Source: Amycolatopsis bartoniae (GTDB taxonomy: Bacteria > Actinomycetota > Actinomycetes > Mycobacteriales > Pseudonocardiaceae). From it: 64,000 bases of DNA. Shown here piece by piece: positions 8,476 through 17,540 of this stretch; positions within the stretch are counted from its first letter, which is position 1, and the number at the start of each line of letters is the position of its first letter. A program made the position numbers and the translations under genes. The notes under the pieces were generated by a model. That model saw only the letters and a program-made list of their open reading frames with translations, was not told the origin of the DNA and made no database searches. The stretch spans positions 124,001-188,000 of the forward strand of contig NZ_JACHWH010000005.1 of assembly GCF_014191255.1 (NCBI RefSeq), written 5' to 3'.

Positions 8476-9057
8476 TCAGCCGAGACTTTCCGCCAGCGGC
8501 CCGCGGAGCCAAACCCGCACCTGGCCGCGCCCGCGCAACCGCACCACGACCAGGCCCGGATGCCGGTCCTCGGTGATCAGCCGCCGCACCCGGTCGCGCA
8601 TGAGCGGCTGCCGCCGCCACGAGTCCCGGACAATGTGCTGCGGGTCGGTGAAGAAGGTGTGCAACGGCGGCTCGACGTTGCCGCCCGCAATGGGTGAGCC
8701 CCGGCCGAAGCGGCGCTGCACTGTCCGCACCACCACGCGGGTCAGGACGAGCGCCCGCGGGTGGTCCAGCCAGACGAGCACCTGGGCCCGGGCGGCCAGC
8801 TGCTCCCGCACGTCCTCGCCCTGCCACTCGATCGCCCACACCGGGCGCTCGGTGAAGCGCAGCACGTCCTCGCGCCACGTGGGCCGGACTGTCCATCCGG
8901 GAGCGTGGTAAAAGGACTCGAACGGCACGAACGGCACCCCCAGCCGTTCGCACAACCGGCGGGCGAGCGTGGACTTCCCGGCTCCGGGCGGGCCCGCGAC
9001 GGCGATGCGCGACAACCGCGGGACTTCCAGGGGGTCGTGCGGACCGAGGACGCGCAT
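8476..9057 (-). CDS. Small P-loop NTPase / adenylate-kinase-like protein
   Basis: This 193-residue protein has a Walker A loop GPPGAGKST near residues 22-30, followed by LARRLCERLGVPFVPFESF and an adenylate-kinase/FlaR-like layout, with VLVWLDHPRALVLTRVVVR as the Walker B-like strand. It is probably a nucleotide or small-molecule kinase of unknown substrate. Its ATG lies only 2 bp after the stop of the LLM oxidoreductase, so the two are likely coupled. Confidence 0.72.
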   Translation of the reverse strand: MRVLGPHDPLEVPRLSRIAVAGPPGAGKSTLARRLCERLGVPFVPFESFYHAPGWTVRPTWREDVLRFTERPVWAIEWQGEDVREQLAARAQVLVWLDHPRALVLTRVVVRTVQRRFGRGSPIAGGNVEPPLHTFFTDPQHIVRDSWRRQPLMRDRVRRLITEDRHPGLVVVRLRGRGQVRVWLRGPLAESLG

Positions 9058-9059
9058 TC

Positions 9060-10067
9060 CTAGTCCCGCGCCCGGAGCGCCGGGGCGATCTGCTCCATCA
9101 CCGCCCGCAGGGTGTGCGCCGCCTCATCGAAGGTCTGGTCTCCGAAGTACAGCGCCAGCTCGAAGTAGTTCACCCCCGACGCCTCGGCCTGGTGCACCAT
9201 CTCCTCGCGCACCGACTCCGCCGTACCCACCAACGCCCCGCCGCTCACCAGTAACCGCCCGGGGTCGAAAGCGCGGTCCGGCCGGTAGTCGCCGTGGTGG
9301 TGCCACAACCGCGTGAGCCGCTCGAAGAACACCCCGTAAGCCCGCCCGAACACGTCCAGCGCCTGCTCCCGGCTCGGCGCGATCACGACGGTCGCCGCGA
9401 TCCCCACGCACGGCCGCGGCCCGCGCGCACCCGCGGCGTGCCACGCCTCCCAGTACGCCCGGACCGCCTCCGCGCCGCTCCCGCCGTTCCAGCGGCCCAC
9501 GAAGTTCACGCCGTTGCGCCCGGCCCACTCCGCCGTCGCCGTGTTGCTCGACGCGTACCACAACGGCGGGTGCGGGCGCTGCACCGGCAACACCGACAGC
9601 TCGGCGTCGTAGGAACGCAGCAGCCTGCCCTCGTGCCGCATCCGGCCCGTGCTCAGCGCCCCCGTCAGCGCCTCCAGCGCCTCGGCGTAGATCGCCTTCG
9701 CCTGCCCCGCCTCGACGCCGAAGATGCCCAGCTCGTACGGGCTCACGCCCGACCCCACCCCCAGGTCCAGCCTGCCACCGGTGAGCTGGTCGAGCACCGC
9801 GACCTCCTCGGCGAGGCGGAAGACGTCGTGCGCGGGCAGGACGTTCACCAGCGCCCCGAGCCGCATCCGCTCCGTGCGCTGGCTCAGCGCCGCGAGCAGC
9901 AGGTTCGGCGACGGGCACACCGACAACGGCGTGCCGTGGTGCTCGGTCACGTGGTAGTGATCGACGCCGAGGCACTCGGCTTCGGCGGCGAACCGCAGCC
10001 GCCCGGCCAGCACGTCACCCGCTCCCCCGGCACCCAGGTCGACCGAGTCGAAGATCCCGAACTTCAT
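9060..10067 (-). CDS. LLM-class flavin-dependent oxidoreductase (luciferase-like)
   Basis: This 335-residue TIM-barrel flavoprotein of the bacterial luciferase/alkanal monooxygenase type shows MKFGIFDSVDLG at the start, VDHYHVTEHHG, LGALVNVLPAHDVFRLAEEVA, DQLTGGRLDLGVGSGV and HPPLWYASSNTATAEWAG. It would use reduced flavin from a partner reductase, and the substrate is unknown. The ATG at 10067 is preferred to 10118 because family homology starts there. It is the first gene of a leftward pair with the small NTPase and is divergent from the peptide importer. Confidence 0.85.
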   Translation of the reverse strand: MKFGIFDSVDLGAGGAGDVLAGRLRFAAEAECLGVDHYHVTEHHGTPLSVCPSPNLLLAALSQRTERMRLGALVNVLPAHDVFRLAEEVAVLDQLTGGRLDLGVGSGVSPYELGIFGVEAGQAKAIYAEALEALTGALSTGRMRHEGRLLRSYDAELSVLPVQRPHPPLWYASSNTATAEWAGRNGVNFVGRWNGGSGAEAVRAYWEAWHAAGARGPRPCVGIAATVVIAPSREQALDVFGRAYGVFFERLTRLWHHHGDYRPDRAFDPGRLLVSGGALVGTAESVREEMVHQAEASGVNYFELALYFGDQTFDEAAHTLRAVMEQIAPALRARD

Positions 10068-10182
10068 CGCGCGCACCCCCACATTCGTCCCATAGTGTGA
10101 GAAGGACTGGACCACCATGGGAAATTGCCGCCGGATTCTCTAGGGTCTCGTCGTCCAGTTTTCCCGAACTCCAGAGGAACCG

Positions 10183-11124
10183 TTGTCCGACATCCTGTCG
10201 CCGGGCGGCGCGCCGGTGCCCGCCGCCGCCCCGGCGGCTCGCGGGCTGCTGCGCACGCTGCGGCGTGACCGGTGGGCCCAGGCCAGCGCCGTCGTCATCG
10301 TCCTGGTGGTGCTCACCGCGCTCGCCGCCCCGCTGCTCGCGCTGGCCGAGGGCCAGGACCCGTACACCTACCACACCGACCTGCTCGACCCGTCGAACGG
10401 CACGGGCGCGGGCGCGCTCGGCGGGATCAGTGGCAGCCACTGGTTCGGCGTCGAGCCGCTGACCGGGCGGGACCTGTTCGCCGTCGTCGCGTACGGCGCG
10501 CGCACGTCGTTCCTCATCGGGCTCGCGGCGACGGTCGTGTCGATGGTCGTCGGCGTGCTGCTGGGCGCCAGCGCCGGGTACACCGGCGGCTGGTGGGACA
10601 CCGTGGTGAGCCGGGTGACCGACGTGCTGCTCGGGTTCCCGCAGCTGATCTTCATGATCTCCGTGGGTGCCGTCGCCCCGGCCGCGATCCCCCGGCCGCT
10701 GCTGCTGATCGCGGTGATCGGCCTGTTCGGCTGGCCGCGCGTGGCCCGCGTGGTGCGGGCCCAGACGCTGAGCCTGCGGGGCCGCGACTTCGTGCGCGCC
10801 GCGCGGGCGCTGGGCGCGGGCGGGGTGCACGTGTTCCGGCGCGAGCTGCTGCCCAACCTGTGGGCGCCGATCATCGTGCTGGCCACCGTGACCATCCCGT
10901 ACAACATCGGGCTGGAGGCCGCGCTGTCGTTCCTCGGCGTCGGGATCCCGCCGCCCACGCCGAGCTGGGGCCGTTCCATCAGCGACGCGATCAACTGGGT
11001 GCAGACCGATCCGATGTTCCTGATCTTCCCCGGCGCCGCGCTGTTCGTCGCGACGCTGGCCTTCAACATGCTGGGCGACGGGCTGCGCGACGCGCTCGAC
11101 CCGAAGACGGCGGTGCGCCGGTGA
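10183..11124 (+). CDS. Peptide/nickel ABC transporter permease, DppC type
   Basis: This 313-residue inner-membrane permease has one N-terminal membrane helix (about residues 35-58), then a periplasm-exposed segment and five more hydrophobic segments. The EAA loop ARALGAGGVHVFRRELLPNL lies near residues 207-226. The end, MLGDGLRDALDPK, is typical of DppC/OppC. The start is TTG at 10183 with AGAGGAA upstream. It is the first gene of a five-part importer and overlaps the DppB-type gene by 4 bp. Confidence 0.9.
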   Translation: MSDILSPGGAPVPAAAPAARGLLRTLRRDRWAQASAVVIVLVVLTALAAPLLALAEGQDPYTYHTDLLDPSNGTGAGALGGISGSHWFGVEPLTGRDLFAVVAYGARTSFLIGLAATVVSMVVGVLLGASAGYTGGWWDTVVSRVTDVLLGFPQLIFMISVGAVAPAAIPRPLLLIAVIGLFGWPRVARVVRAQTLSLRGRDFVRAARALGAGGVHVFRRELLPNLWAPIIVLATVTIPYNIGLEAALSFLGVGIPPPTPSWGRSISDAINWVQTDPMFLIFPGAALFVATLAFNMLGDGLRDALDPKTAVRR

Positions 11125-12119
11125 CCCGCACGCTGCGCTTCCTCGGCGCGAGGTTCGGCGGGATGCTGCTCGTGCTGCTCGTGGTCAGCTTCGGCATGTT
11201 CGCCGTGTTCTACCTGCTGCCGACCGATCCCGCGATCTGGTCGTGCGGCAAGCCGTGCACCCCGGAGAACCTGGCGATCGCGCGCCAGTTCATGGGTTTC
11301 GACAAGCCGTGGTTCCAGCAGTACCTCGACTTCCTCGGCGGGATCTTCACCGGCCGCACCTTCGGCACGGGTGCGACGGCGATCGTCTGCGCCGCGCCGT
11401 GCTTCGGCTACTCCTTCCAGCAGAACGAGCCCGTGCTGTCGCTGATCGGCGACCGGCTGCCGGTCACCGTGTCCCTCGCCGTGGGTTCGGCGATCATCTG
11501 GCTGGTGGCGGGCGTCGCGACGGGCGTGCTGTCCGCGCTGCGGCGGGGCAGGTTCACCGACCGCGCCGCGATGACAGTGACGCTCGCGGGCGTCTCCGCC
11601 CCCGCGTACCTGGTGGGGCTGCTGGGCATCCTGCTGTTCGGCTTCACGCTCGACGTGGTGCCGGTGAACGGCTATGTGCGGCTCGCGGACAGCCCGGTCG
11701 ACTGGGCGTGGCACCTGGTGCTGCCGTGGCTGGTGCTGGCGTTCATCAACGCCGCGGTGTACGCGCGGCTGGCCCGCGGCCAGATGCTGGAGGTCCTCGG
11801 CGAGGACTTCATCCGCACCGCGCGGGCGACCGGCCTGCCCGAACGGACGGTCGTCGGGAAGTACGCGCTGCGCAACGTGCTGCTGCCCGTGGTCACGGTG
11901 TTCGCCATCGACCTGGGCTCGCTGCTCGGCGGTGCGGTGATCACCGAGCGGGTGTTCGCGCTGCCCGGCCTCGGCGGGCTGCTGGTGGACGCCGTCCATC
12001 AGGTGGACCTGCCGCTGCTCATGGGCGTCACCGTGTTCGCCGCCTTCTTCGTCGTCCTCGCGAACTTCGTGGTGGACGTCCTCTACGGGGTCCTCGACCC
12101 CCGCGCGCGAGTCAGCTAG
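11121..12119 (+). CDS. Peptide ABC transporter permease, DppB type
   Basis: This 332-residue permease starts with the family-typical membrane helix (FGGMLLVLLVVSFGMFAVFY) and continues with VSLAVGSAIIWLVAGVATG, the EAA loop IRTARATGLPERTVVGKYAL and GGAVITERVFALPGLGGLL. It pairs with the DppC-type protein. The GTG at 11121 overlaps the preceding stop (GTGA). An insertion with two CxxxC-like cysteine clusters (SCGKPC near residue 38; CAAPC near residue 93) faces outward and is unusual for the family. Confidence 0.9.
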   Translation: MTRTLRFLGARFGGMLLVLLVVSFGMFAVFYLLPTDPAIWSCGKPCTPENLAIARQFMGFDKPWFQQYLDFLGGIFTGRTFGTGATAIVCAAPCFGYSFQQNEPVLSLIGDRLPVTVSLAVGSAIIWLVAGVATGVLSALRRGRFTDRAAMTVTLAGVSAPAYLVGLLGILLFGFTLDVVPVNGYVRLADSPVDWAWHLVLPWLVLAFINAAVYARLARGQMLEVLGEDFIRTARATGLPERTVVGKYALRNVLLPVVTVFAIDLGSLLGGAVITERVFALPGLGGLLVDAVHQVDLPLLMGVTVFAAFFVVLANFVVDVLYGVLDPRARVS

Positions 12120-12132
12120 GAAAGGGAAAACG

Positions 12133-13821
12133 ATGGATCGCAGGGACTTCCTCAGGGCGATGGGCCTCACGGCCGCCGTGTCGGGGACGGGGGCGCTGCT
12201 GGCGGCGTGCCACGCCAACGAGCAGTCGGGCGGCGGCGCGCTGACCGTCTCGTCCGGCGGCACGCTCTACATCCTCTACGACGGCACCTCCCAGCGCCTC
12301 GACCCGGCGAAGAGCCAGAGCCTCGCGATCACCCTGTCCGGGCTCATCCACCGCCGCCTGACGGCGTGGAAGACCTCCGCCGACGGCCCCGCGACGGTGG
12401 TCCCGGACCTGGCCACCGACACCGGCCGCGCGAGCGCCGACGGGAAGACGTGGACGTTCACGCTCAAGGACGGCCTCAAGATGTCCGACGGCACGCCGAT
12501 CACGAGCGCGGAGATCAAGTACGGCGTCGAGCGCTCGTTCGACCCGGCGTTCTCCGGCGGCCTGGGCTACCACAAGACGTTGCTGGCAGGCGGCGGCGCC
12601 TACACCGGCCCGTTCAAGGGCGGCGACCTCGCCTCGATCGAGACCCCGGACGCGAAGACCATCGTGTTCCACCTCGCCCGCCCCTACGGCGACTGGCCGT
12701 GGATCGTGAGCATGCCCGCGTTCGCGCCGGTGCCGAAGGGCAAGGGCACGGACGCGAACTACGACAGCGCCCCCGTCGCCTCCGGCCCGTACCAGCTGGA
12801 GTCGCTCACCAAGGGTGTGGAGCTGCGGCTGTCGCGCAACCCGAACTGGGACCCCAAGACCGACGTGGCCCGCACGGGCCTGCCGGACGCGGTCGTGATG
12901 CAGCTGGGCCAGGACACCGGCGTGACGGCACAGCGGCTGCTGGCCAGCGCGGGCAACGACGCGTTCGCGTTCGGCGCCGCGTTCGTCAATCCCGCGCAGC
13001 TCGCCCAGATCCGCACCAACCCGGCGGCGAAGAACCAGCTCGTCACCTCCGAGTCCGGCGCGCTGGCCTACCTCGCGCTGAACACCCGCCGCGGCCCGCT
13101 CGCGAACGTCAAGGTGCGCCAGGCGTTCCAGTACGCCGTGGACAAGACCGCGTTCCAGATCGCCAGCGCGGGCAGCGCCGACCTCGCCGGCCCGATCGCC
13201 ACCACGCTGATCACCGAGGGCATCGCCGGGCGCGAGGTGTTCGATCTGTACCCGGCGCCGCCGAGCGGGGACGTGGCCAAGGCCAAGCAGCTGCTCGCCG
13301 AGGCCGGTTTCCCCAACGGCATCCAGAACCTGGACTTCCCGGTGTCCACGGACAACAACGACGCCGACAAGGCCCAGGCCATCCAGGCCGCGTTGCAGCG
13401 CGCGGGCATCCAGACGAAGCTGCGCCCGCTGGACGAGGACGCGTGGCAGGCCGTGGTCACCGGCAACGACGACAACGCCTACGACCTCACGCTCGGCTCG
13501 TGGCAGCCCGACTTCCCCAGCGCGAACTCCAACATCCAGCCGCTGTTCGGCACCTCCGAGATCGGCAACGGCGGCTACAACCAGTCCCGCTACTCGGTGC
13601 CCGACGTGGATGCCCTGATCGCGCAGGCGCAGGGCACCATCGACCCGGCGGCCGCCGGGAAGCTGTGGGCGCAGACCGACCGGCGGATCCTGCAGGACTC
13701 CCCCGTGGTGCCGCTGATCTACACGCGCAACTCGTTCCTGCACGGGTCGAAGGTCGGCGACTTCGAGATCGGCCAGTTCCCGGCCTACCCGAACTACCTG
13801 CAGATCGGCCTGGCGAAGTAG
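12133..13821 (+). CDS. Peptide ABC transporter substrate-binding lipoprotein (SBP family 5), Tat-type signal
   Basis: This 562-residue solute-binding protein captures oligopeptides or another family-5 ligand outside the membrane. The N-terminus has a twin-arginine motif (DRRDFLRAMG) and a lipobox LLAAC, so it is probably exported folded and lipid-anchored. Family segments include SLAITLSGLIHRRLT, WTFTLKDGLKMSDGTPIT, VASGPYQLESLTKG and VKVRQAFQYAVDKTAF. It lies 13 bp after the permease gene with GGAAAGGGAAA as the ribosome-binding site. Its TAG overlaps the GTG of the ATPase gene. Confidence 0.92.
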   Translation: MDRRDFLRAMGLTAAVSGTGALLAACHANEQSGGGALTVSSGGTLYILYDGTSQRLDPAKSQSLAITLSGLIHRRLTAWKTSADGPATVVPDLATDTGRASADGKTWTFTLKDGLKMSDGTPITSAEIKYGVERSFDPAFSGGLGYHKTLLAGGGAYTGPFKGGDLASIETPDAKTIVFHLARPYGDWPWIVSMPAFAPVPKGKGTDANYDSAPVASGPYQLESLTKGVELRLSRNPNWDPKTDVARTGLPDAVVMQLGQDTGVTAQRLLASAGNDAFAFGAAFVNPAQLAQIRTNPAAKNQLVTSESGALAYLALNTRRGPLANVKVRQAFQYAVDKTAFQIASAGSADLAGPIATTLITEGIAGREVFDLYPAPPSGDVAKAKQLLAEAGFPNGIQNLDFPVSTDNNDADKAQAIQAALQRAGIQTKLRPLDEDAWQAVVTGNDDNAYDLTLGSWQPDFPSANSNIQPLFGTSEIGNGGYNQSRYSVPDVDALIAQAQGTIDPAAAGKLWAQTDRRILQDSPVVPLIYTRNSFLHGSKVGDFEIGQFPAYPNYLQIGLAK

Positions 13822-15419
13822 TGAGCGAGGCCCTGCTGTCGCTGCGTGACGTCTCGATCTCCTTCGGCGCCGTCGAAGCCGTCCGCGGGGTCGGCTTCGA
13901 CGTGCGGCCGGGGGAGGTCGTCGCGCTCGTGGGCGAGTCCGGCTCCGGCAAGTCCGTGACGGCGCTGTCGTTGCTGGGCCTGCTGCCGGACACGGCGACC
14001 GTGCGCGGATCGGCGACGCTGTCCGGTCGCGACCTGTACACAGTGGACAGTGCCGCACTGCGCGAGGTGCGCGGCGGCGAGATCGGCATGGTGTTCCAGG
14101 AGCCGATGAGCGCGCTGAACCCGGTGTTCCGCATCGGCACACAGCTCGTCGACGCGGTGCGCGCGCACCGGAAGGTGTCGCGCGCGCAGGCGCGGCAGCG
14201 GGCGCGGGAGCTGCTGGAGCTCGTGGAGCTGGACGCGGCGCGGGTGCTGCGGTCCTATCCGCACCAGCTGTCCGGCGGGCAGTTGCAGCGCGTGGTGATC
14301 GCGATGGCGCTGGTGCACGAGCCGGCGCTGCTGCTGGCCGACGAGCCGACCACGGCGCTCGACGTGACCGTGCAGGCCGGGATCCTGCGGCTGCTGCGCT
14401 CGCTGCGGGACCGGCTGGGCACGGCGATCCTGCTCGTCACGCACGACATGGGTGTGGTGGCCGATCTCGCCGACCGCGTGGTGGTGCTGCGTGACGGGCG
14501 GGTGGTCGAGCAGAACACGGCGACCGGACTGTTCGGGGCGCCGGCGGCGGAGTACACGCGGGAGCTGCTGGATTCGGTGCTGTCACTGGGTTCCGGCTCT
14601 CCGGCGCCGAAACGGGCCGCGGATCCGCTGGTGTCGCTGAAGGATCTCGAAGTGACCTACCGCGGTGGCGTGCGGGCGGTCGACGGCGTATCGCTGACGA
14701 TCGGCTCCGACGAGGTGCTCGGGCTGGTGGGCGAGTCGGGGTCGGGCAAGAGCACGATCTCGTCGGTGCTGACGGGCCTGGTGTCGCCGACGGGCGGCGA
14801 GGTGCGGGTGGCGGGCGTCGACCTGGCGCGGGCGAACGCGCGGCAGTGGCGCGAGGTGCGGCGGCAGATCGGCGTGGTGTTCCAGAACCCGGCGTCGGCG
14901 CTGAATCCGCGGGCGACGATCGGCGCGAGCATCGCGGAACCGCTGGTGGTGCACGGGATGGGCGGCGATCACCGGGCGAGGGTGGCCGAGCTGCTCACCG
15001 CGGTGCGGCTCGATCCGGGCTGGCGCGGGCGGTATCCGCACGAGCTGTCGGGCGGTCAGCGCCAGCGGGTCGGCATCGCGCGGGCGCTCGCGCTGCGGCC
15101 GAAGCTGCTCATCGCGGACGAGCCGACGAGCGCGCTGGACGTGTCGGTGCAGGCGTCGGTGCTGGCGCTGCTGGCCGAGCTGCAGCGGGAGCTGGCGTTC
15201 GCGTGCCTGTTCATCTCGCACGACCTCGCGGTGGTCGAGCGGGTGGCCGACCGCGTGGCGGTGCTGCACCGCGGCCGCGTGGTGGAGGAGGGCACGGTGC
15301 CGGACGTCCTCGGCGCCCCGCGGGAGGCCTACACGCGCCGCCTGGTCGCGGCGGCCCCGGTGGCGGACCCGGCGCGCCAACGCGAGCGGCGGGAGGCCTG
15401 GGAGGCGCTGGCGGACTGA
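13821..15419 (+). CDS. Peptide ABC transporter, fused DppD-DppF ATPase
   Basis: This 532-residue protein joins the two ATPases normally encoded separately. Domain 1 has Walker A GESGSGKS at residues 38-45, signature [15 protein letters not shown] and Walker [14 protein letters not shown]. Domain 2 begins near residue 270 with a second GESGSGKST near 302, [15 protein letters not shown] and [13 protein letters not shown]. The GTG at 13821 shares a base with the preceding TAG. With one fused ATPase, two permeases and one binding protein the importer is complete. Confidence 0.93.
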   Translation: MSEALLSLRDVSISFGAVEAVRGVGFDVRPGEVVALVGESGSGKSVTALSLLGLLPDTATVRGSATLSGRDLYTVDSAALREVRGGEIGMVFQEPMSALNPVFRIGTQLVDAVRAHRKVSRAQARQRARELLELVELDAARVLRSYPHQLSGGQLQRVVIAMALVHEPALLLADEPTTALDVTVQAGILRLLRSLRDRLGTAILLVTHDMGVVADLADRVVVLRDGRVVEQNTATGLFGAPAAEYTRELLDSVLSLGSGSPAPKRAADPLVSLKDLEVTYRGGVRAVDGVSLTIGSDEVLGLVGESGSGKSTISSVLTGLVSPTGGEVRVAGVDLARANARQWREVRRQIGVVFQNPASALNPRATIGASIAEPLVVHGMGGDHRARVAELLTAVRLDPGWRGRYPHELSGGQRQRVGIARALALRPKLLIADEPTSALDVSVQASVLALLAELQRELAFACLFISHDLAVVERVADRVAVLHRGRVVEEGTVPDVLGAPREAYTRRLVAAAPVADPARQRERREAWEALAD

Positions 15420-15457
15420 GGGGCCAGGTTGGTTCCGCGGCCCGGCATGTCCAGACG

Positions 15458-16123
15458 CTAGCTCAACCGGATCACGATGCCTGTCACGCCGTTCAGCACG
15501 CTGGCCACTCCGGCTCGTACGGCGGCCGCCGCGCGGGCCGGGGTGAACGATGCCGGGTCGTAGCCCGTCGACGTGCCCAGGCCCTCGCCGCGGAAGGAGG
15601 CGCCCGGCCAGTTCGCCGCCGTCACGTTCGCCGTCGGCTCGGCCAGTTCCGCGCCCACCACGAGGAACTGCTGGTCCAGGTGGTTCGCCGACACCAGCGC
15701 GAGCGCGTCGACCAGCGCGTTGCCCGCCGCGATCACCAGGTCCGGCTGCAAGGCCATCGCCTCGCTGATGCTCTCCGGATAGCCGTGCGGATCGTCGGCC
15801 GTCACCGTCTTCAGGCTGACCTGCTCGTCGGCCGCCCACTCCCGCACCGCCGAGACGAGCGTGGCCGTCTGCGGGTCGCTTCCCGCGCTCAGCAGCACCA
15901 CGCGGTACCCCGCGGACGGGCGGACGCCGTCCCACGAGCCGGGGCTCGGCGTGATCGTCGCCTCCGGGGTGGGCGCCGCCGTGGTGAACCCTGGCCCGAG
16001 CGTGCCGATGGAGCTGGGCCGGGCGTGCGGCTGGGACCAGTCGTCCGCGGCACCGCAGCCACTGAGGAGCACCACGGCCGCCAGGGCCAGTGGTCGCGCA
16101 CGCACGCCGAACTTCCGGAACAC
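15458..16123 (-). CDS. Secreted lipoprotein, periplasmic-binding-protein-like (BMP-like)
   Basis: This 221-residue protein has a lipoprotein signal (LALAAVVLLSGCG, cysteine near residue 23) and a Pro/Thr-rich linker. A single Rossmann-like lobe follows: YRVVLLSAGSDPQTATLVSAV (first part of a longer strand-helix), then LQPDLVIAAGNALVDAL and QQFLVVGAEL. This looks like a shortened basic-membrane-protein-type ligand binder. It is much shorter than a full two-lobe binding protein (about 300 or more residues), so it may be a sensor or a remnant. It converges on the importer operon 38 bp away. Confidence 0.6.
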   Translation of the reverse strand: MFRKFGVRARPLALAAVVLLSGCGAADDWSQPHARPSSIGTLGPGFTTAAPTPEATITPSPGSWDGVRPSAGYRVVLLSAGSDPQTATLVSAVREWAADEQVSLKTVTADDPHGYPESISEAMALQPDLVIAAGNALVDALALVSANHLDQQFLVVGAELAEPTANVTAANWPGASFRGEGLGTSTGYDPASFTPARAAAAVRAGVASVLNGVTGIVIRLS

Positions 16124-16254
16124 GACGTCTTTCCTACCCGATCAGCCGGGTTTTGCGCCGCATGTCGGGATGCGGTCGCCGGGTGTTCACGCGCGGGCCG
16201 CCCGTCGTTCGCCTGCTGCCAGCAGTCTGCGCGGGACAACGGAAAGAGGAACGC

Positions 16255-17451
16255 ATGCTTCGCCCCTCCCGGGCCATCTTCGCCGTCGTGGCGGCGGCGC
16301 TGGTGGTCGCCCTCAACGCCGTGCCCGCGTCCGCACACGGCTTCTCCTCCACCGTGTACGCCGACGTCACCTCGCCGCGCAGCGGGCACGTGCGCGCGGA
16401 CCTCGGGCTGGAGTACGACCTGCTCGTCGTGTCCGCCGCCGACTACGAGCACGACGACCCGCTGTTCCGCCAGGGCACCGCGGCGTTCGACGCACACGAC
16501 TCCGCCGCACAGGCCGCGGCGCTCGAAACCCACGCCGGCTCGGTGGTGCGGTACGCGACCGAGCGCTTCCAGGTCACCGCCGACGGTCAGCGGTGCACGC
16601 CCGTGCGGGACGGCGCGTTCACGATGGAACAGCGCGAAGGCGTGCCCTACACCCGGCTGGTGCTGGACTACCAGTGCGCCGCGGCCGAGGCCCACGAGGT
16701 CCACAGTGGACTGTTCACGGACGCCGAGGGCTACGTGCGTGACACGAAGACGATCGTCACCTACGACCTCGACCTCACCTCGGGCAGCGCGGCGCTCGAC
16801 GCGCGGCAGCCCTCGTTCTCCACGCGGCAGAGCTGGACGCAGCGGTTCTGGGAGTTCTTCCGGCTCGGCGCGGAGCACCTGCTGACCGGGCTCGACCACA
16901 TCCTGTTCCTGCTCGCGCTCATCGCGGGTTCCCGCCGCCTGCGGGAGATCGTACTGGCGGCGACCACGTTCACCCTCGCGCACTCGGTGACGTTCGTACT
17001 CGCCGCGCTCGGGCTCGTGCGCGCACCCGCCGCGGTCATCGAACCGCTGATCGCGCTGTCGATCGCCGTGGTCGCGGCTTGGCCACTGGTGCGGGCGTGG
17101 CGGCGCGGGTCGCGGACGGACGAGCTGGACACCGGCGGGCACTTCAGCCTCGACCGCGCGGGCTGGATCCGGCTCGCGGTGGTCTTCTGCTTCGGCCTCG
17201 CGCACGGGCTCGGGTTCGCCTCGGTGCTGGGCATCGACACGGCCTGGTCGTGGACGCTGCTGTGGTCGCTGCTGGTGTTCAACCTCGGCATCGAGGTGGT
17301 GCAGCTGGCGATCATCGCGCTGGTCTTCCCGCTGCTGGCCCTGCTGCGCCACCGCGCGAAGCTCGCCCCGCGCCTGGCCACCGGCGCGATCGCGGCGGGC
17401 GTGTCCGTCATGGGCCTGAGCTGGTTCGTGGAGCGGGTCTTCGCCCTCTGA
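16255..17451 (+). CDS. HupE/UreJ-family membrane protein with signal peptide and extracytoplasmic domain
   Basis: This 398-residue protein has a cleavable signal ending PASAHGF, an extracytoplasmic domain of about 170 residues, and a C-terminal membrane domain with about six helices from residue 210. The membrane part carries the HupE/UreJ histidine motifs (EHLLTGLDHILFLLAL, TTFTLAHSVTF and GLAHGLGFASVLG). Members are linked to metal, hydrogenase or urease maturation, but none of those genes are nearby. The ATG at 16255 follows AAAGAGGAA, and a longer frame from 16090 is rejected. Confidence 0.82.
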   Translation: MLRPSRAIFAVVAAALVVALNAVPASAHGFSSTVYADVTSPRSGHVRADLGLEYDLLVVSAADYEHDDPLFRQGTAAFDAHDSAAQAAALETHAGSVVRYATERFQVTADGQRCTPVRDGAFTMEQREGVPYTRLVLDYQCAAAEAHEVHSGLFTDAEGYVRDTKTIVTYDLDLTSGSAALDARQPSFSTRQSWTQRFWEFFRLGAEHLLTGLDHILFLLALIAGSRRLREIVLAATTFTLAHSVTFVLAALGLVRAPAAVIEPLIALSIAVVAAWPLVRAWRRGSRTDELDTGGHFSLDRAGWIRLAVVFCFGLAHGLGFASVLGIDTAWSWTLLWSLLVFNLGIEVVQLAIIALVFPLLALLRHRAKLAPRLATGAIAAGVSVMGLSWFVERVFAL

Positions 17452-17540
17452 TCGCCGGCACGCCCTGTTCCGTTCACCTGATCGGCACAGAGGACATCAA
17501 CGCTGTCATCGGTCTTCTCCCCCAACCGGACAGGAAACAC

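Noticed and set aside
10368-12263. Long minus-strand open frame of 631 codons opposite the peptide permeases
   Set aside because: It mirrors third-position GC bias of the real genes, is low-complexity (Arg/Gln/His-rich) and has no recognisable domain. Many other long antisense frames were dropped for the same reason.
15421-15443. GGGCC/GGCCC stem between convergent importer and lipoprotein genes as a terminator
   Set aside because: The stem is only 5 bp with a 13-base loop and no T-tract.
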